Notes under the pieces: model-generated | Seen by the model: the letters and a program-made list of their open reading frames with translations, nothing else | The model's database searches: none | What the model was told of the DNA's origin: nothing | NCBI RefSeq assembly: GCF_903645295.1 | Contig: NZ_CAHJXM010000001.1 | Span: 930,001-994,000, forward strand | Direction of reading: 5' to 3' | DNA from: Bacillus sp. Marseille-Q1617 | Lineage (GTDB): Bacteria > Bacillota > Bacilli > Bacillales > Bacillaceae_B | DNA: 64,000 nucleotides | Shown: positions 41,225-49,950 of the stretch, in pieces | Layout: the number at the start of each line of letters is the position of its first letter | Position numbering within the stretch: position 1 is the first letter of the stretch | Made by a program: the position numbers and the translations under genes

Positions 41225-44200
41225 ATGAAGACAACCTTAGAGAAAGTAAGAATAGTAGAATATCATGAAGGTCTCGCGAAAGGGATCGCGAAGATGTGGA
41301 ACGAAAGCCGGGAAAACTGGGGCGGGGATTCCACAGTAACAACAGAGCAGGATGTCATAGACAAAGAGGGAAACTCTACGAATCTTCATCTATATCTGGC
41401 CATGGTCGATGAAGAGGTGGTCGGGTACTGCGGCTTATCACAATACCGTGAAGATGAAGGTGCGCTGTATATTCCGCTCTTGAATGTCCACCCGGACTAT
41501 CATGGATTGAAAATCGGGAAGCAGCTCGTCCTGAAAGCACTCGAAAAAACGATTGAATTGAAGTGGCCCCGCCTTGACTTGTTTACGTGGCCCGGCAATA
41601 CCAAAGCCGTTCCGCTTTATAAGAAGTGCGGGTTCTTCTGGGAAGACAGGGATGATACCACTCATTTAATGAATTTCATTCCTTCTGTATTACAAATCGA
41701 CTGGCTGAAGCCATTCTTTGATAAACATGACTGGTATAGTGCGAGTCAGCGTGTCATCGAGGTGAAACCGGACGGAATCAAGGATGGGGATCATACTTAC
41801 TATGAATACAAATGGGAGGCGGGGGACGAGTATGTCCGCGTCCAATTTGAACGGACAGGACGAGGAATCCGCCTGATCGAAACGCAGGATCTTCTCGTGG
41901 AAATGAAGCTTCCGGACTTTAAGCTTCTTGAAAAAGAAGACCAGCCCGTTACTTATCGAGTTGTCAACAAAACGGATGCACCAGTCGAAGTTTCCCTTTG
42001 GGGCATGTCCACGGAAGTCGTGAATCATAGTTTCATAGGGAAGGAAACGGTGGAAAACGAGTGGGCCGGTGAATATCCTGCTGTCCTCACACTGCCAGAA
42101 CGGGAACCAAGCCCATGGAAAACACATCCGGCGGTGTCGGCAAATATCGAAATTGACGGCAGATTATTCCCACTAAAAATGGGTGTTTTTCCTAAACAGG
42201 CAGGCAGACTGAACTTACGCACCGTAAAAAAGAATTGGCGTCCGAATCAGAAAGCGGTTCTATATGTCGATATCGAAAGCCAGCTTGATGACGATGCACT
42301 GTGGACGGTTAAACTGCCGCAAAGTAAGGTCCTGAAGTGGGAACAAAAAGAAGTTACAACTGAATTAAAGAGGAAAAGCAGGGTTTCCGTGCCCATTAAG
42401 GCCGAGCTTTTAAAAAATGGTTTTTACTCAGAAGACGTGAATATCGAAGTCAAGAAACAGGACGGCGAATGCTTCGAGTTCCAATCAAAGCTGACACTCG
42501 CATTCCCGGGACTCGGCGCACGGTTCGGAGGGGAAACCGACGAGCACTGGGCAGCGTATAACGGTCCTTATTTTGTCGAGATTGAAAAGAGAAATCATTT
42601 CGTCAAAATCGGTTCCCTGCACTCCAAACAAAACCCGATGACTCTTTTTACACCAAAACTGGGTAAGCCGTTCAGCGAAGAGTTTTCAAAGAAAGAAGCC
42701 ACTTCGGTGGAGTACATTGAAACCCCTGAGGCCTTTGTCGTGAAGACCACTTTGGAATCAGTAACTTTTTCATCGGTGATTTTGAATACGTATATGAAGA
42801 TATACGGGTCCGGAATCTTGGAAATCAAACATGAAGTCGTGAATAAATCCGATGAACCGAAAGAGCGGCTCTATCTGATCCAGCCGCTGCCGATCGAGTT
42901 CAAGCGGATGGCCATTCCACAAAAAGATGGCGTGGTCACAGGCGATGAGGCCATGATGCCGTTCATGGACTATATCCGTGATAAGGAAATCTCGGAACGC
43001 TGGCTGTTCACCTCGGCAGCGAATGGTGAAACGAAAGGTCTTGCGTGGCCGGAAGGTGCATTGGGGAGAAAAAATGATTGGCATTTTGCGATTGAATATA
43101 AGATCGACCATGTCCCTTCCCAGAAGGAAGTATGCCTCGGTCCGATCCAAGTCGGGATCAATTCATCCCCGTCCTGGAAAGAATGGAGGTCATTCGTTCT
43201 CGGCGATGATACAGACAGCATGGAAGAATGCCCGCTTTATACTCTTGAAGCGGCTGATGGGAACCTTATTACCCCGGCTCGTGGAAAGGTGAACTATTCT
43301 TTCCGGTCTATGCTTACACCTTATCTCGAAGGAAAACTATTCCTTGAGGGTGAAGGGAATAGTGTGGAACAAAGGGTGACGAAAAAGGATGAAGTCACAG
43401 AAGTGAATGTGGAACTTTGTCACGGGACACCTGGAGTGAATCGGTTAACAGGCCAATTCCAATCCCGAGGTCAGCAGGCATCACTCGAAACAGCCGCGCT
43501 GGTAACAGGTAATAAAGAAATCGGGATGGTAGAGAATGAGGATGGCTGGACCGTGGACAATGGCGTGCTTGCCTTCAAAGCGGCAGCCGGCTATTATCCT
43601 GGAATATATTCATTGATTTATAAAAATAAAGAATTCCTTCACCATCAGTATCCGGAACCGGGACCGAAAGCCTGGTGGAATCCGTGGGGAGGAGGGGTGC
43701 GTTATACCTTCATGAATGTAAGTCCCTACTCGATGCTGAAAGAGCCGACAACCGTGGAACCTGTCACAAAGCAGGATGAGCACGGAAACAGCTGGAGCGG
43801 GCTTTCCGTGACCACGGTGTTCAAAGAGCATGAAACGATGAAGGGGGTCACCCTCCGTCAATATGCGCTTACTCTTCCGGAAGTTCCCGTTCTTGCTTTC
43901 TATTGCGAAATCGAACAGAATTCCGGCCGTACGTTTGCGGGAGAGTCGGTGGATCTCGAGGCATTCTTCAAACCTGGTGAAGCATTATCTTCATGCTATG
44001 TGAAGCTGCCGTCCCAAGGGAAGTTCGATACGTATTATTCGGGTGTGGAAGAGTTTGTGCTTGGAGACAGCCCATACGTCCATGCAGGTTCAGATGAACG
44101 AAAAGAAAAGGCCCTGCTCATCCACCCTGAATCTGCAAAAATGAATGAGGTGTATATGAATCAGGAAGTATTCGTAGCCGCCTCTTCAGAGGAATGGTCA

Positions 44201-44305
44201 GCTGCTTCTGGTGAATGTGTGAAGGTCAAGCCGACCTTGATGGTCCTGGGTGAGGAAGACTTTTCCGGGTCGTATAAGCAATTCAGAAAAATATCATTTA
44301 AGTAA
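41225..44305 (+). CDS. GNAT acetyltransferase fused to a large beta-rich region
   Basis: A 1026-residue cytoplasmic protein. Residues ~5-150 form a GNAT N-acetyltransferase domain (YCGLSQYREDEGALYIPLLNVHPDYHGLKIGKQLV, the acetyl-CoA loop, then YKKCGFFWED). The remaining ~870 residues are beta-strand-rich with no signal peptide; the stretch from ~785 (NGVLAFKAAAGYYPGIYSLIYKNKEFL, KAWWNPWGGGVRY) resembles mutarotase-like beta-sandwiches that bind sugars. I do not recognise the full architecture. GGAGGAAG precedes the ATG. It may acetylate and bind a carbohydrate or peptide substrate; this is inference. Confidence 0.7.
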   Translation: MKTTLEKVRIVEYHEGLAKGIAKMWNESRENWGGDSTVTTEQDVIDKEGNSTNLHLYLAMVDEEVVGYCGLSQYREDEGALYIPLLNVHPDYHGLKIGKQLVLKALEKTIELKWPRLDLFTWPGNTKAVPLYKKCGFFWEDRDDTTHLMNFIPSVLQIDWLKPFFDKHDWYSASQRVIEVKPDGIKDGDHTYYEYKWEAGDEYVRVQFERTGRGIRLIETQDLLVEMKLPDFKLLEKEDQPVTYRVVNKTDAPVEVSLWGMSTEVVNHSFIGKETVENEWAGEYPAVLTLPEREPSPWKTHPAVSANIEIDGRLFPLKMGVFPKQAGRLNLRTVKKNWRPNQKAVLYVDIESQLDDDALWTVKLPQSKVLKWEQKEVTTELKRKSRVSVPIKAELLKNGFYSEDVNIEVKKQDGECFEFQSKLTLAFPGLGARFGGETDEHWAAYNGPYFVEIEKRNHFVKIGSLHSKQNPMTLFTPKLGKPFSEEFSKKEATSVEYIETPEAFVVKTTLESVTFSSVILNTYMKIYGSGILEIKHEVVNKSDEPKERLYLIQPLPIEFKRMAIPQKDGVVTGDEAMMPFMDYIRDKEISERWLFTSAANGETKGLAWPEGALGRKNDWHFAIEYKIDHVPSQKEVCLGPIQVGINSSPSWKEWRSFVLGDDTDSMEECPLYTLEAADGNLITPARGKVNYSFRSMLTPYLEGKLFLEGEGNSVEQRVTKKDEVTEVNVELCHGTPGVNRLTGQFQSRGQQASLETAALVTGNKEIGMVENEDGWTVDNGVLAFKAAAGYYPGIYSLIYKNKEFLHHQYPEPGPKAWWNPWGGGVRYTFMNVSPYSMLKEPTTVEPVTKQDEHGNSWSGLSVTTVFKEHETMKGVTLRQYALTLPEVPVLAFYCEIEQNSGRTFAGESVDLEAFFKPGEALSSCYVKLPSQGKFDTYYSGVEEFVLGDSPYVHAGSDERKEKALLIHPESAKMNEVYMNQEVFVAASSEEWSAASGECVKVKPTLMVLGEEDFSGSYKQFRKISFK

Positions 44306-44306
44306 T

Positions 44307-44349
44307 GGGATTTGCCCGCTTCGGCTAACCTGTCGGGCATTCGATCCCT
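44307..44349 (+). terminator. Hairpin after the GNAT giant
   Basis: GGGATTTGCCCG pairs with CGGGCATTCGATCCC (interrupted stem) around a short loop. The T-run is short, so termination may be partial. Confidence 0.45.
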
Positions 44350-44426
44350 TTAACCGTACGGCAAGAGAGAAGAGGTGCGGCAATCAATCTGCTGCTCTTA
44401 TTTATATAAACGTGGAGGAAACAAGT

Positions 44427-45188
44427 ATGTCGTTTAGTCACTATGGAAAGCTTTGTACAGAAGTATATGACCTGACAAAAGAAGTAGGACAATCATTCAG
44501 TGGGGATATTGAATTTTATCGGGAAAAGTTGAGAGATACAAAAGGCAGGATCCTGGAGGCTATGGTCGGCTCTGGCAGGGTCATGATCCCTTTATTGGCA
44601 AACGGTCTTAAGGTGGACGGTATGGATGATTCACCGGAAATGCTCGCCTCATGCAGACACCGTTTGGAAGAGAGGGGGCTTCAGGCGGAGCTTTACGAAT
44701 CCAATTTACAGACTCTTGATTTGCCTCATCAGTATGAAGCAATCATCATCCCTGGTGGTTCCTTTTTATTGATTGATGACCGTGAAGAATCCATGCACGC
44801 GTTAAGGAAACTCCATGATCACCTGGAACCTGGCGGGAGACTTATGATGGATGTGTTTCTTCCTGACGCTCAATTTGAGACCGGCAAGGTGAATACATCC
44901 GTCTTCCCGCTTCCGGACGGAGACACCATTACGATGGAGAGCAAGCTCGTCGAAGCGGATTTCTTCTATCAGCGAAAAGTGACTCACCTGAAATACGAAA
45001 AATGGAGAAGCGGGAGTCTCATTGAAACAGAGCTCCAGCGTTTTGCCATTCGGTGGTATGGGGTGGAGGAGCTCAGGCTGATCCTGAAGGAAATCGGCTT
45101 TTCTAAAATAAACATCTGTGCAGACTTCGTGGAAGGAAAGCAGCCGTCAGGAAGTCATGAAAAGATCATTTATATTGCAGAGAAATAA
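44427..45188 (+). CDS. Class I SAM-dependent methyltransferase
   Basis: A 253-residue methyltransferase starting MSFSHYGKLCTEVYDLTKEVG. The SAM-binding motif I is RILEAMVGSGRVMIPLL (the usual acidic-GxGxG is slightly altered), followed by VDGMDDSPEML and IIIPGGSFLLIDD. ATG at 44427 with GTGGAGGAA upstream. It lies 120 bp behind the GNAT giant on the same strand. The target is unknown; small-molecule methyltransferases of this type have diverse substrates. Confidence 0.78.
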   Translation: MSFSHYGKLCTEVYDLTKEVGQSFSGDIEFYREKLRDTKGRILEAMVGSGRVMIPLLANGLKVDGMDDSPEMLASCRHRLEERGLQAELYESNLQTLDLPHQYEAIIIPGGSFLLIDDREESMHALRKLHDHLEPGGRLMMDVFLPDAQFETGKVNTSVFPLPDGDTITMESKLVEADFFYQRKVTHLKYEKWRSGSLIETELQRFAIRWYGVEELRLILKEIGFSKINICADFVEGKQPSGSHEKIIYIAEK

Positions 45189-45265
45189 AGGGTATGATTA
45201 ATCAGTGCGTGGAGACGATTCCTTAACGGAATAGGCATTCACTGGTCAAAAAACGTGAATAACAG

Positions 45266-45302
45266 AAGGCCTGCGTCCGTTTGCCGGAAGCAGGCTTTCT
45301 TG
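45266..45302 (+). terminator. Terminator after the methyltransferase
   Basis: GCCTGC pairs with GCAGGC, followed by TTTCTT. The 180-bp gap to the symporter holds nothing else recognisable. Confidence 0.55.
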
Positions 45303-45367
45303 CTATTAAGGACTTTTTTATTAATCAGAAGCATCGTTAACAATACAGGGGAACGGGTGTTGCTTTT

Positions 45368-46984
45368 TTAGCTTGTTTTCAAGATTGCGTTTTTGGTTAC
45401 AGCTGTTTCTTTTTTCTGGATGAAGTTAATACATGTCGTGAATAGTCCCAATACAATAAGTGTCAATACAATGCCGAGCAGCCCTGTTTTATAGAGAAAG
45501 CCGAATGTCGAGGCCGCTGTGACAGCAAGCAAAAGAGATACTGCTGCCGAATACGCGCCAATGCTGTTGATAGAACCCATCCATTCCAGCTTGCCGGCAT
45601 TTTCGATTAAACTGATCGACACGATTGTCAGTATGTTTATAATCATCCCGATCCACACAGGGTGTATATTCTGATAGAAATCATTGATCGCCCAACCTCC
45701 CAGATGATACCAGAGCAGCCCTGAAGATGAACCTGTAAAAAGAGAAAGGAGGGCAGCGCGTTTTGTAACGACCGGCCAGAACAAAGCAGCTACAACGGGG
45801 GCGAAGGTTGCCGAGTTCCGTGTAACCCAGGCGAGCACATTCCACCAAGCGGATTGTTCAGAACGAATTAAGGCGAAACTAATCATTAATACGGTCAATA
45901 ACACAAGGGACCACTTCGTATAACGAACCAGCTGCAGCTCTGTAGCTTTAGGGTTGATGGCTTTTCCGGTATCTCTCCCAAGGCTCGTGGCCCCTGAGAA
46001 TTGACACGGGGCACCCCAGCTGAGGGCAGCAGCCCAGAACCCGAGGAAAAATAATCCGACAAGTGGAGCAGGGAGAGTCTCCATCAGGTAAAGTGGGATC
46101 GCTACCAAGCCTTGGGATTGACCCGGAACCACCTGCTGAGCAGCCAGACCGAATAAAACAGCACCTATGATGAGTGGAATGCCCAAAACAGCACCATATA
46201 ATAATCCTTTTCGGCCCTCCTCAGGAGTTTTACAGGATAACGCCATCTGAAAGGCAGCTTGAGCCAAGATCACATTGAACAAGAAGGTACCGAACCAAGC
46301 AAGTATGGTTTGTATTCCTGCTCCATTCCAAGAAGCAAACTGAGGTTTTTCTTTAAATAACGAAGCAATTCCTTCTACTCCGGGGTTGATAAAGAATGCA
46401 TACGTTCCAATCGCCAGCATGATGAAAAATACGATCACATTACTCAATTGTGTAAAGCCGATTGACCACATTCCCCCAAACTGAAGATAAGCGAGGAGAA
46501 GGACCGCAGTAATCGTAACGGACCAAATCAATGAGATTCCGGTAAATACAGACATTGCCGATGCAAAAGCAAGTGCTGTGGCGACCGACCACATTGGGAA
46601 GGTAAACGCCGTAATAGCGCCGGCGATCCCTCTGACCTTTTCACCATAACGGTCTCCAAGCAGTCCTGAAATCGTCACAAGGGCTTTTTTTCTAAATGGG
46701 GTAATCAGGACCAGAGCAATGATCAACACGTGAATGGTCTCGGCCACCCCGTACCAAATCGCTGATATACCCGTCAAATAGCTCAGTTCGAGTATCGCAA
46801 TATAGGATGATCCCGAGAATAATCCAGTAATGCAAACTGCTACAAAAAAGGAATTGAATCCCCGTCCGCCAACAAAGAAACCATTCCCATCGACAGCCTT
46901 CTTTCTTGAAAACTGACTTACAAAAATAAGAAAGACTGTGTAAAAAAGTGCAAAACCGATAAACCAATAACCAACTTCTGTCAT
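45368..46984 (-). CDS. Sodium:solute symporter under SAM riboswitch control
   Basis: A 538-residue SSS-family transporter with about 13 helices. Family features include the N-terminal GFFVGGRGFNSFFVAVCITGLFSGSSYIA segment and AALSWGAPCQFSGATSLGRD. The ATG at 46984 has AAAAGGGG nine bases before it; an ATG at 46993 lies too close to that site. The SAM riboswitch in its leader is normally found on methionine, cysteine and SAM metabolism genes, so I infer uptake of methionine or a sulfur-containing precursor. The family alone would not have predicted that substrate. Confidence 0.85.
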   Translation of the reverse strand: MTEVGYWFIGFALFYTVFLIFVSQFSRKKAVDGNGFFVGGRGFNSFFVAVCITGLFSGSSYIAILELSYLTGISAIWYGVAETIHVLIIALVLITPFRKKALVTISGLLGDRYGEKVRGIAGAITAFTFPMWSVATALAFASAMSVFTGISLIWSVTITAVLLLAYLQFGGMWSIGFTQLSNVIVFFIMLAIGTYAFFINPGVEGIASLFKEKPQFASWNGAGIQTILAWFGTFLFNVILAQAAFQMALSCKTPEEGRKGLLYGAVLGIPLIIGAVLFGLAAQQVVPGQSQGLVAIPLYLMETLPAPLVGLFFLGFWAAALSWGAPCQFSGATSLGRDTGKAINPKATELQLVRYTKWSLVLLTVLMISFALIRSEQSAWWNVLAWVTRNSATFAPVVAALFWPVVTKRAALLSLFTGSSSGLLWYHLGGWAINDFYQNIHPVWIGMIINILTIVSISLIENAGKLEWMGSINSIGAYSAAVSLLLAVTAASTFGFLYKTGLLGIVLTLIVLGLFTTCINFIQKKETAVTKNAILKTS

Positions 46985-47051
46985 CTTTAACATCCCCTTT
47001 TATTGTTTTTATAACGATCTGTTTAGTCAGGAATAAAAGAGGAATTCAATA

Positions 47052-47208
47052 GAAAAAGCCTCTCCCAGAGGAAGAGGCATCATCTCTTCCTCATCTTCCA
47101 GACTGTGTGTCTGTTGGAATTAGCACCTTACTACTTTCAAATAAGAAAATAACAGGTTGCCGCAGGATCACAGGACCAATTTCCTCCCCTGGCTCTCGAT
47201 AAGGATTA
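47052..47208 (-). ncRNA. SAM (S-box) riboswitch with terminator
   Basis: On the minus strand the aptamer runs from ~47208 to 47088: CTTATCGAGAG (P1 and kink-turn side), GGGGAGGAAATTGGTCCTGTGA, GCGGCAACC, AAGGTGCTAATTCC and ACAGACAC, all hallmark S-box segments. P1 closes CCTTATC against GATGAGG. The expression platform follows: GCCTCTTCC-TCT-GGGAGAGGC is a 9-bp terminator stem before TTTTTC (47052-47078), and upstream CTCTTCC/GGAAGAG segments give the antiterminator. High SAM should stop transcription of the symporter gene. Confidence 0.92.
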
Positions 47209-47366
47209 TATTCATTTTAAGTTATGTATTACTGTAACGCATTAATGTGATGTCGTCAAATGATTTCGAAAATTAAGAGAAAAGAACCAGAAAGTTATTT
47301 CTTCAAATTTCTCAGGGAAGCAGACGGTTTATTTATTAGAGGATATAGATAAATGAGCATGAATAG

Positions 47367-47400
47367 GAAAACCGCCCCGGTGAACCCGTGACGGTTTTTC
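47367..47400 (-). terminator. Terminator of the alanine symporter gene
   Basis: On the minus strand GAAAAACCG pairs with CGGTTTTC around a 17-nt loop, directly behind the stop codon. The ~160 bp from here to the riboswitch promoter region show no gene. Confidence 0.65.
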
Positions 47401-48819
47401 TTAACTTGCTTTTCTTTTAGAATAAGACTGCATCTGCCCGGGCAGATACTCATTAAAGTAATGATTTGTTTCCTTCACGATCACCTTATAAAGAAGAAGT
47501 AAGGCAATTAAGTTCGGAATCATCATCAGGGCGTTCGACATGTCTGCAAATGCCCAAACCAGTTCAAGATTCGCCACTGCACCCATCCCGGTTGCAACGA
47601 CATAAATCAAACGGTACGAAGCAATATAGCGATAGCCGGTCAAGTACTCGAAGCACTTCTCACCGTACATATACCAGCCGACAATCGTCGAGAACCCAAA
47701 GAAAATGACGGAGAATGAAACGATGTATTCTCCTGCAACCCCGAGGGCATGTCCGAATGCGGCGCTCGTCAATGCACCGCCGTCAAGGTCAGCGGCATGC
47801 TGGACACCTGAAATGGCACCGCCGGTCGGATCCCAGAAACCGGTGATAATCAAGACGAGCCCCGTCATTGTACACACGATGATCGTCACGATGAATGTCC
47901 CGGTCATTGCAACCAGGGCCTGTTTTACAGGATGATCCGTTTTTGCATTCCCGGCAATCAGCGCGGCCGTACCAAGGCCGGCTTCATTTGAGAAGATTCC
48001 GCGTGATACACCGCTGCGGATTGCTTCACTGATGACAATACCGGCAAATCCGCCTGCAGCTGCAACAGGATTAAATGCGTAATGGAAAATCAGTTTGAAA
48101 GCTGGAACGATCATGTCATAATTCAGTCCGATGATCAATAGTGACCCGCCGATATAAAGGAAGGCCATGATTGGCACGAAGAATGAAGCCACCGTGCTGA
48201 TTCGTTGGATACCGCCGAAAATAATCAGTGCAGTAAGCACAGCCAGTACAATCCCGGTTACCCAATTATTAATTGAAAAGCTCGTCGTCATGACATCGGC
48301 AATCGTATTCGACTGCACGCTGTTCCCGATTCCAAGTGCGGCGAATGCCCCGAATAGAGCAAAAGCAACAGCGAGCCATTTCCACTTGCTCCCGAGCCCC
48401 TTTTCAACGTAATACATCGGTCCGCCTGAATACTCTCCGTTTTTATTTTTCACACGGTATTTCATCGCAAGCAGTGCCTCTGCATATTTCGTCGCCATCC
48501 CTAAAAGGCCGACGATCCACATCCAGAAGATGGCCCCTGGTCCCCCGATTGTCAAAGCCGTAGCCACACCTGCGATGTTCCCGTTTCCAATGGTTGCGGA
48601 TAATGCAGTCATCAATGTTTTAAAGTTACTGATGTCACCTTCAGACTCAGCAGATTCAGATTTCGGTTCCTTCGTAAATGCCAGCTTAAATGCGTAAAAT
48701 AATTTCTTGAACTGCAAGCCTTTAAGCATGATGGTCAAAAATAAGCCTGTCCCGAACAACAGTACTAAACTTGGTGTCCCCCAAAGAAATGAATTGATCT
48801 TGTTTAGTACATCTAACAT
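47401..48819 (-). CDS. Alanine/glycine:cation symporter (AGCS family)
   Basis: A 472-residue AGCS transporter (AlsT type) with about ten helices. Signature segments are TALSATIGNGNIAGVATALTIGGPGAIFWMW, YSGGPMYYVEKGLG and SGVSRGIFSNEAGLGTAALIAG. It imports alanine or related small amino acids with sodium or protons. GAGGGGG precedes the ATG. A cre-like site lies in the leader just upstream, suggesting carbon catabolite control. Gene-specific substrate cannot be fixed by sequence. Confidence 0.87.
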   Translation of the reverse strand: MLDVLNKINSFLWGTPSLVLLFGTGLFLTIMLKGLQFKKLFYAFKLAFTKEPKSESAESEGDISNFKTLMTALSATIGNGNIAGVATALTIGGPGAIFWMWIVGLLGMATKYAEALLAMKYRVKNKNGEYSGGPMYYVEKGLGSKWKWLAVAFALFGAFAALGIGNSVQSNTIADVMTTSFSINNWVTGIVLAVLTALIIFGGIQRISTVASFFVPIMAFLYIGGSLLIIGLNYDMIVPAFKLIFHYAFNPVAAAGGFAGIVISEAIRSGVSRGIFSNEAGLGTAALIAGNAKTDHPVKQALVAMTGTFIVTIIVCTMTGLVLIITGFWDPTGGAISGVQHAADLDGGALTSAAFGHALGVAGEYIVSFSVIFFGFSTIVGWYMYGEKCFEYLTGYRYIASYRLIYVVATGMGAVANLELVWAFADMSNALMMIPNLIALLLLYKVIVKETNHYFNEYLPGQMQSYSKRKAS

Positions 48820-48835
48820 AAAATCCCCCTCATGA

Positions 48836-48849
48836 TGTAAGCGTTTTCT
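48836..48849 (-). promoter_or_regulatory. cre-like CcpA site before the alanine symporter
   Basis: Minus strand AGAAAACGCTTACA matches the CcpA site consensus TGAAAACGCTTACA-like with one mismatch. It lies 17 bp upstream of the start codon and downstream of a TATATAAT-type promoter, a position that would block elongation. Confidence 0.6.
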
Positions 48850-49095
48850 GATTGTGCCTCTACTATTATATATAGTACCACCCCCTGGCTGTCCAGTGAT
48901 ATGTGAAAGTTTGCCAGAGAATGAGTGGTTTGGACTAGCCTTTAGTGCAGTGAGGGACTGGGCTTGAAGGGTGTCGGCATACTAATAATTCAAGGGGGAA
49001 GGGTAAATGATGCCCGCCTTTTTCCGACAGTCTTCGACACTGGTATGTTATACTACTATAAGAATAGTAAACATACATAAAAAAGGAGTAATAGC

Positions 49096-49455
49096 ATGAG
49101 CTGGTATTTGAAAGTAATAAAGAACTATGTGAATTTTCGTGATAGAGCAAGAAGAAAAGAGTACTGGATGTTCACGCTCGTCAACTTTCTAATCGCAATG
49201 GGGGTCTTCGTGATTGAAATGGCTGCGGGTATAGACGGATGGTTATATGGACTTTATTCCCTGTTTGTCTTCCTGCCGTCACTTGCCGTATCGATCCGCC
49301 GTCTTCACGACACTGGCAGGAGCGGCTGGTGGATTTTGATCTCCCTTATCCCGCTCGTTGGAGCCATTGTGATTCTCGTATTCATGTGCCTGGAAGGAGA
49401 GAGTCAATCCAATAAATGGGGACAGAATCCTAAATTTGGCGGAGGCTATCTATAA
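49096..49455 (+). CDS. DUF805 membrane protein
   Basis: A 119-residue DUF805 (YhaH-type) protein. The opening SWYLKVIKNYVNFRDRARRKEYWMFTLVNF and the SIRRLHDTGRSGWWILISLIPLVG segment are diagnostic. About four membrane helices are predicted. Function is unknown. AAAAAGGAG precedes the ATG, and a strong terminator follows. Confidence 0.85.
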   Translation: MSWYLKVIKNYVNFRDRARRKEYWMFTLVNFLIAMGVFVIEMAAGIDGWLYGLYSLFVFLPSLAVSIRRLHDTGRSGWWILISLIPLVGAIVILVFMCLEGESQSNKWGQNPKFGGGYL

Positions 49456-49468
49456 GACGAACACCATT

Positions 49469-49512
49469 ACACCCGGCGTGCCTTTATAATAAGGAAGCCG
49501 GGTGTTCTTTTA
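49469..49512 (+). terminator. Terminator of the DUF805 gene
   Basis: ACACCCGGC pairs with GCCGGGTGT, followed by TCTTTT. A lone GCGGGACGGGCCTTT half-copy of the hairpin family follows at about 49527-49541. Confidence 0.8.
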
Positions 49513-49594
49513 TCCTTTAACGCATCGCGGGACGGGCCTTTAGCTGTATAAAGTATAATCCCAGCAATTCCCACACATACTAATGATGGGTGAT

Positions 49595-49852
49595 ATGATG
49601 CGAGCGAAAAGTGATGAAACCGAAAAATACAGTGATGCCATCGACAGGATGCAAGAAGGTTTGGAGGCAATGATCGAGCTCTATAATGAGATGGAGGAGG
49701 ACGCCCCTTTTATTGATCTGGAAGAGGGGGTCCTTGAGGATCTTGAGAAAGCGAAGCGCATTTACGGCGATGAATATGTGAGTAAAAAGGTCAATACAAT
49801 CCTGAAAGAGGTGTTGACCTGGCTTGATTTAGAGGAAGGTAAGACAAAGTAG
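49595..49852 (+). CDS. Small acidic hypothetical protein
   Basis: An 85-residue soluble, strongly acidic and helical protein (DRMQEGLEAMIELYNEMEEDAPFIDLEEG...). I do not recognise a family. GGGTGAT lies directly before the double ATG at 49595/49598; a longer start at 49583 has no site. It is flanked by terminators on both sides and so is transcribed alone. Confidence 0.6.
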   Translation: MMRAKSDETEKYSDAIDRMQEGLEAMIELYNEMEEDAPFIDLEEGVLEDLEKAKRIYGDEYVSKKVNTILKEVLTWLDLEEGKTK

Positions 49853-49882
49853 CCTGGCTGAATAGAGAGTTGAAAAATAATA

Positions 49883-49920
49883 AAAAGCCCCTGGCACAAT
49901 GAATGTGTCAGGGGTTTTCA
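49883..49920. terminator. Terminator between the acidic protein gene and gabD
   Basis: AAAAGCCCCTGGCACA pairs with TGTGTCAGGGGTTTT (one bulge) around a 5-nt loop, with T-rich flanks on both strands. Confidence 0.8.
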
Positions 49921-49950
49921 GGTTCCAAATTTATGAATGGAACAGCTTTC

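Noticed and set aside
49007..49099. 30-codon ORF overlapping the DUF805 start by ATGA
   Set aside because: The peptide reads through the likely promoter and ribosome binding site of the DUF805 gene and has no recognisable character.
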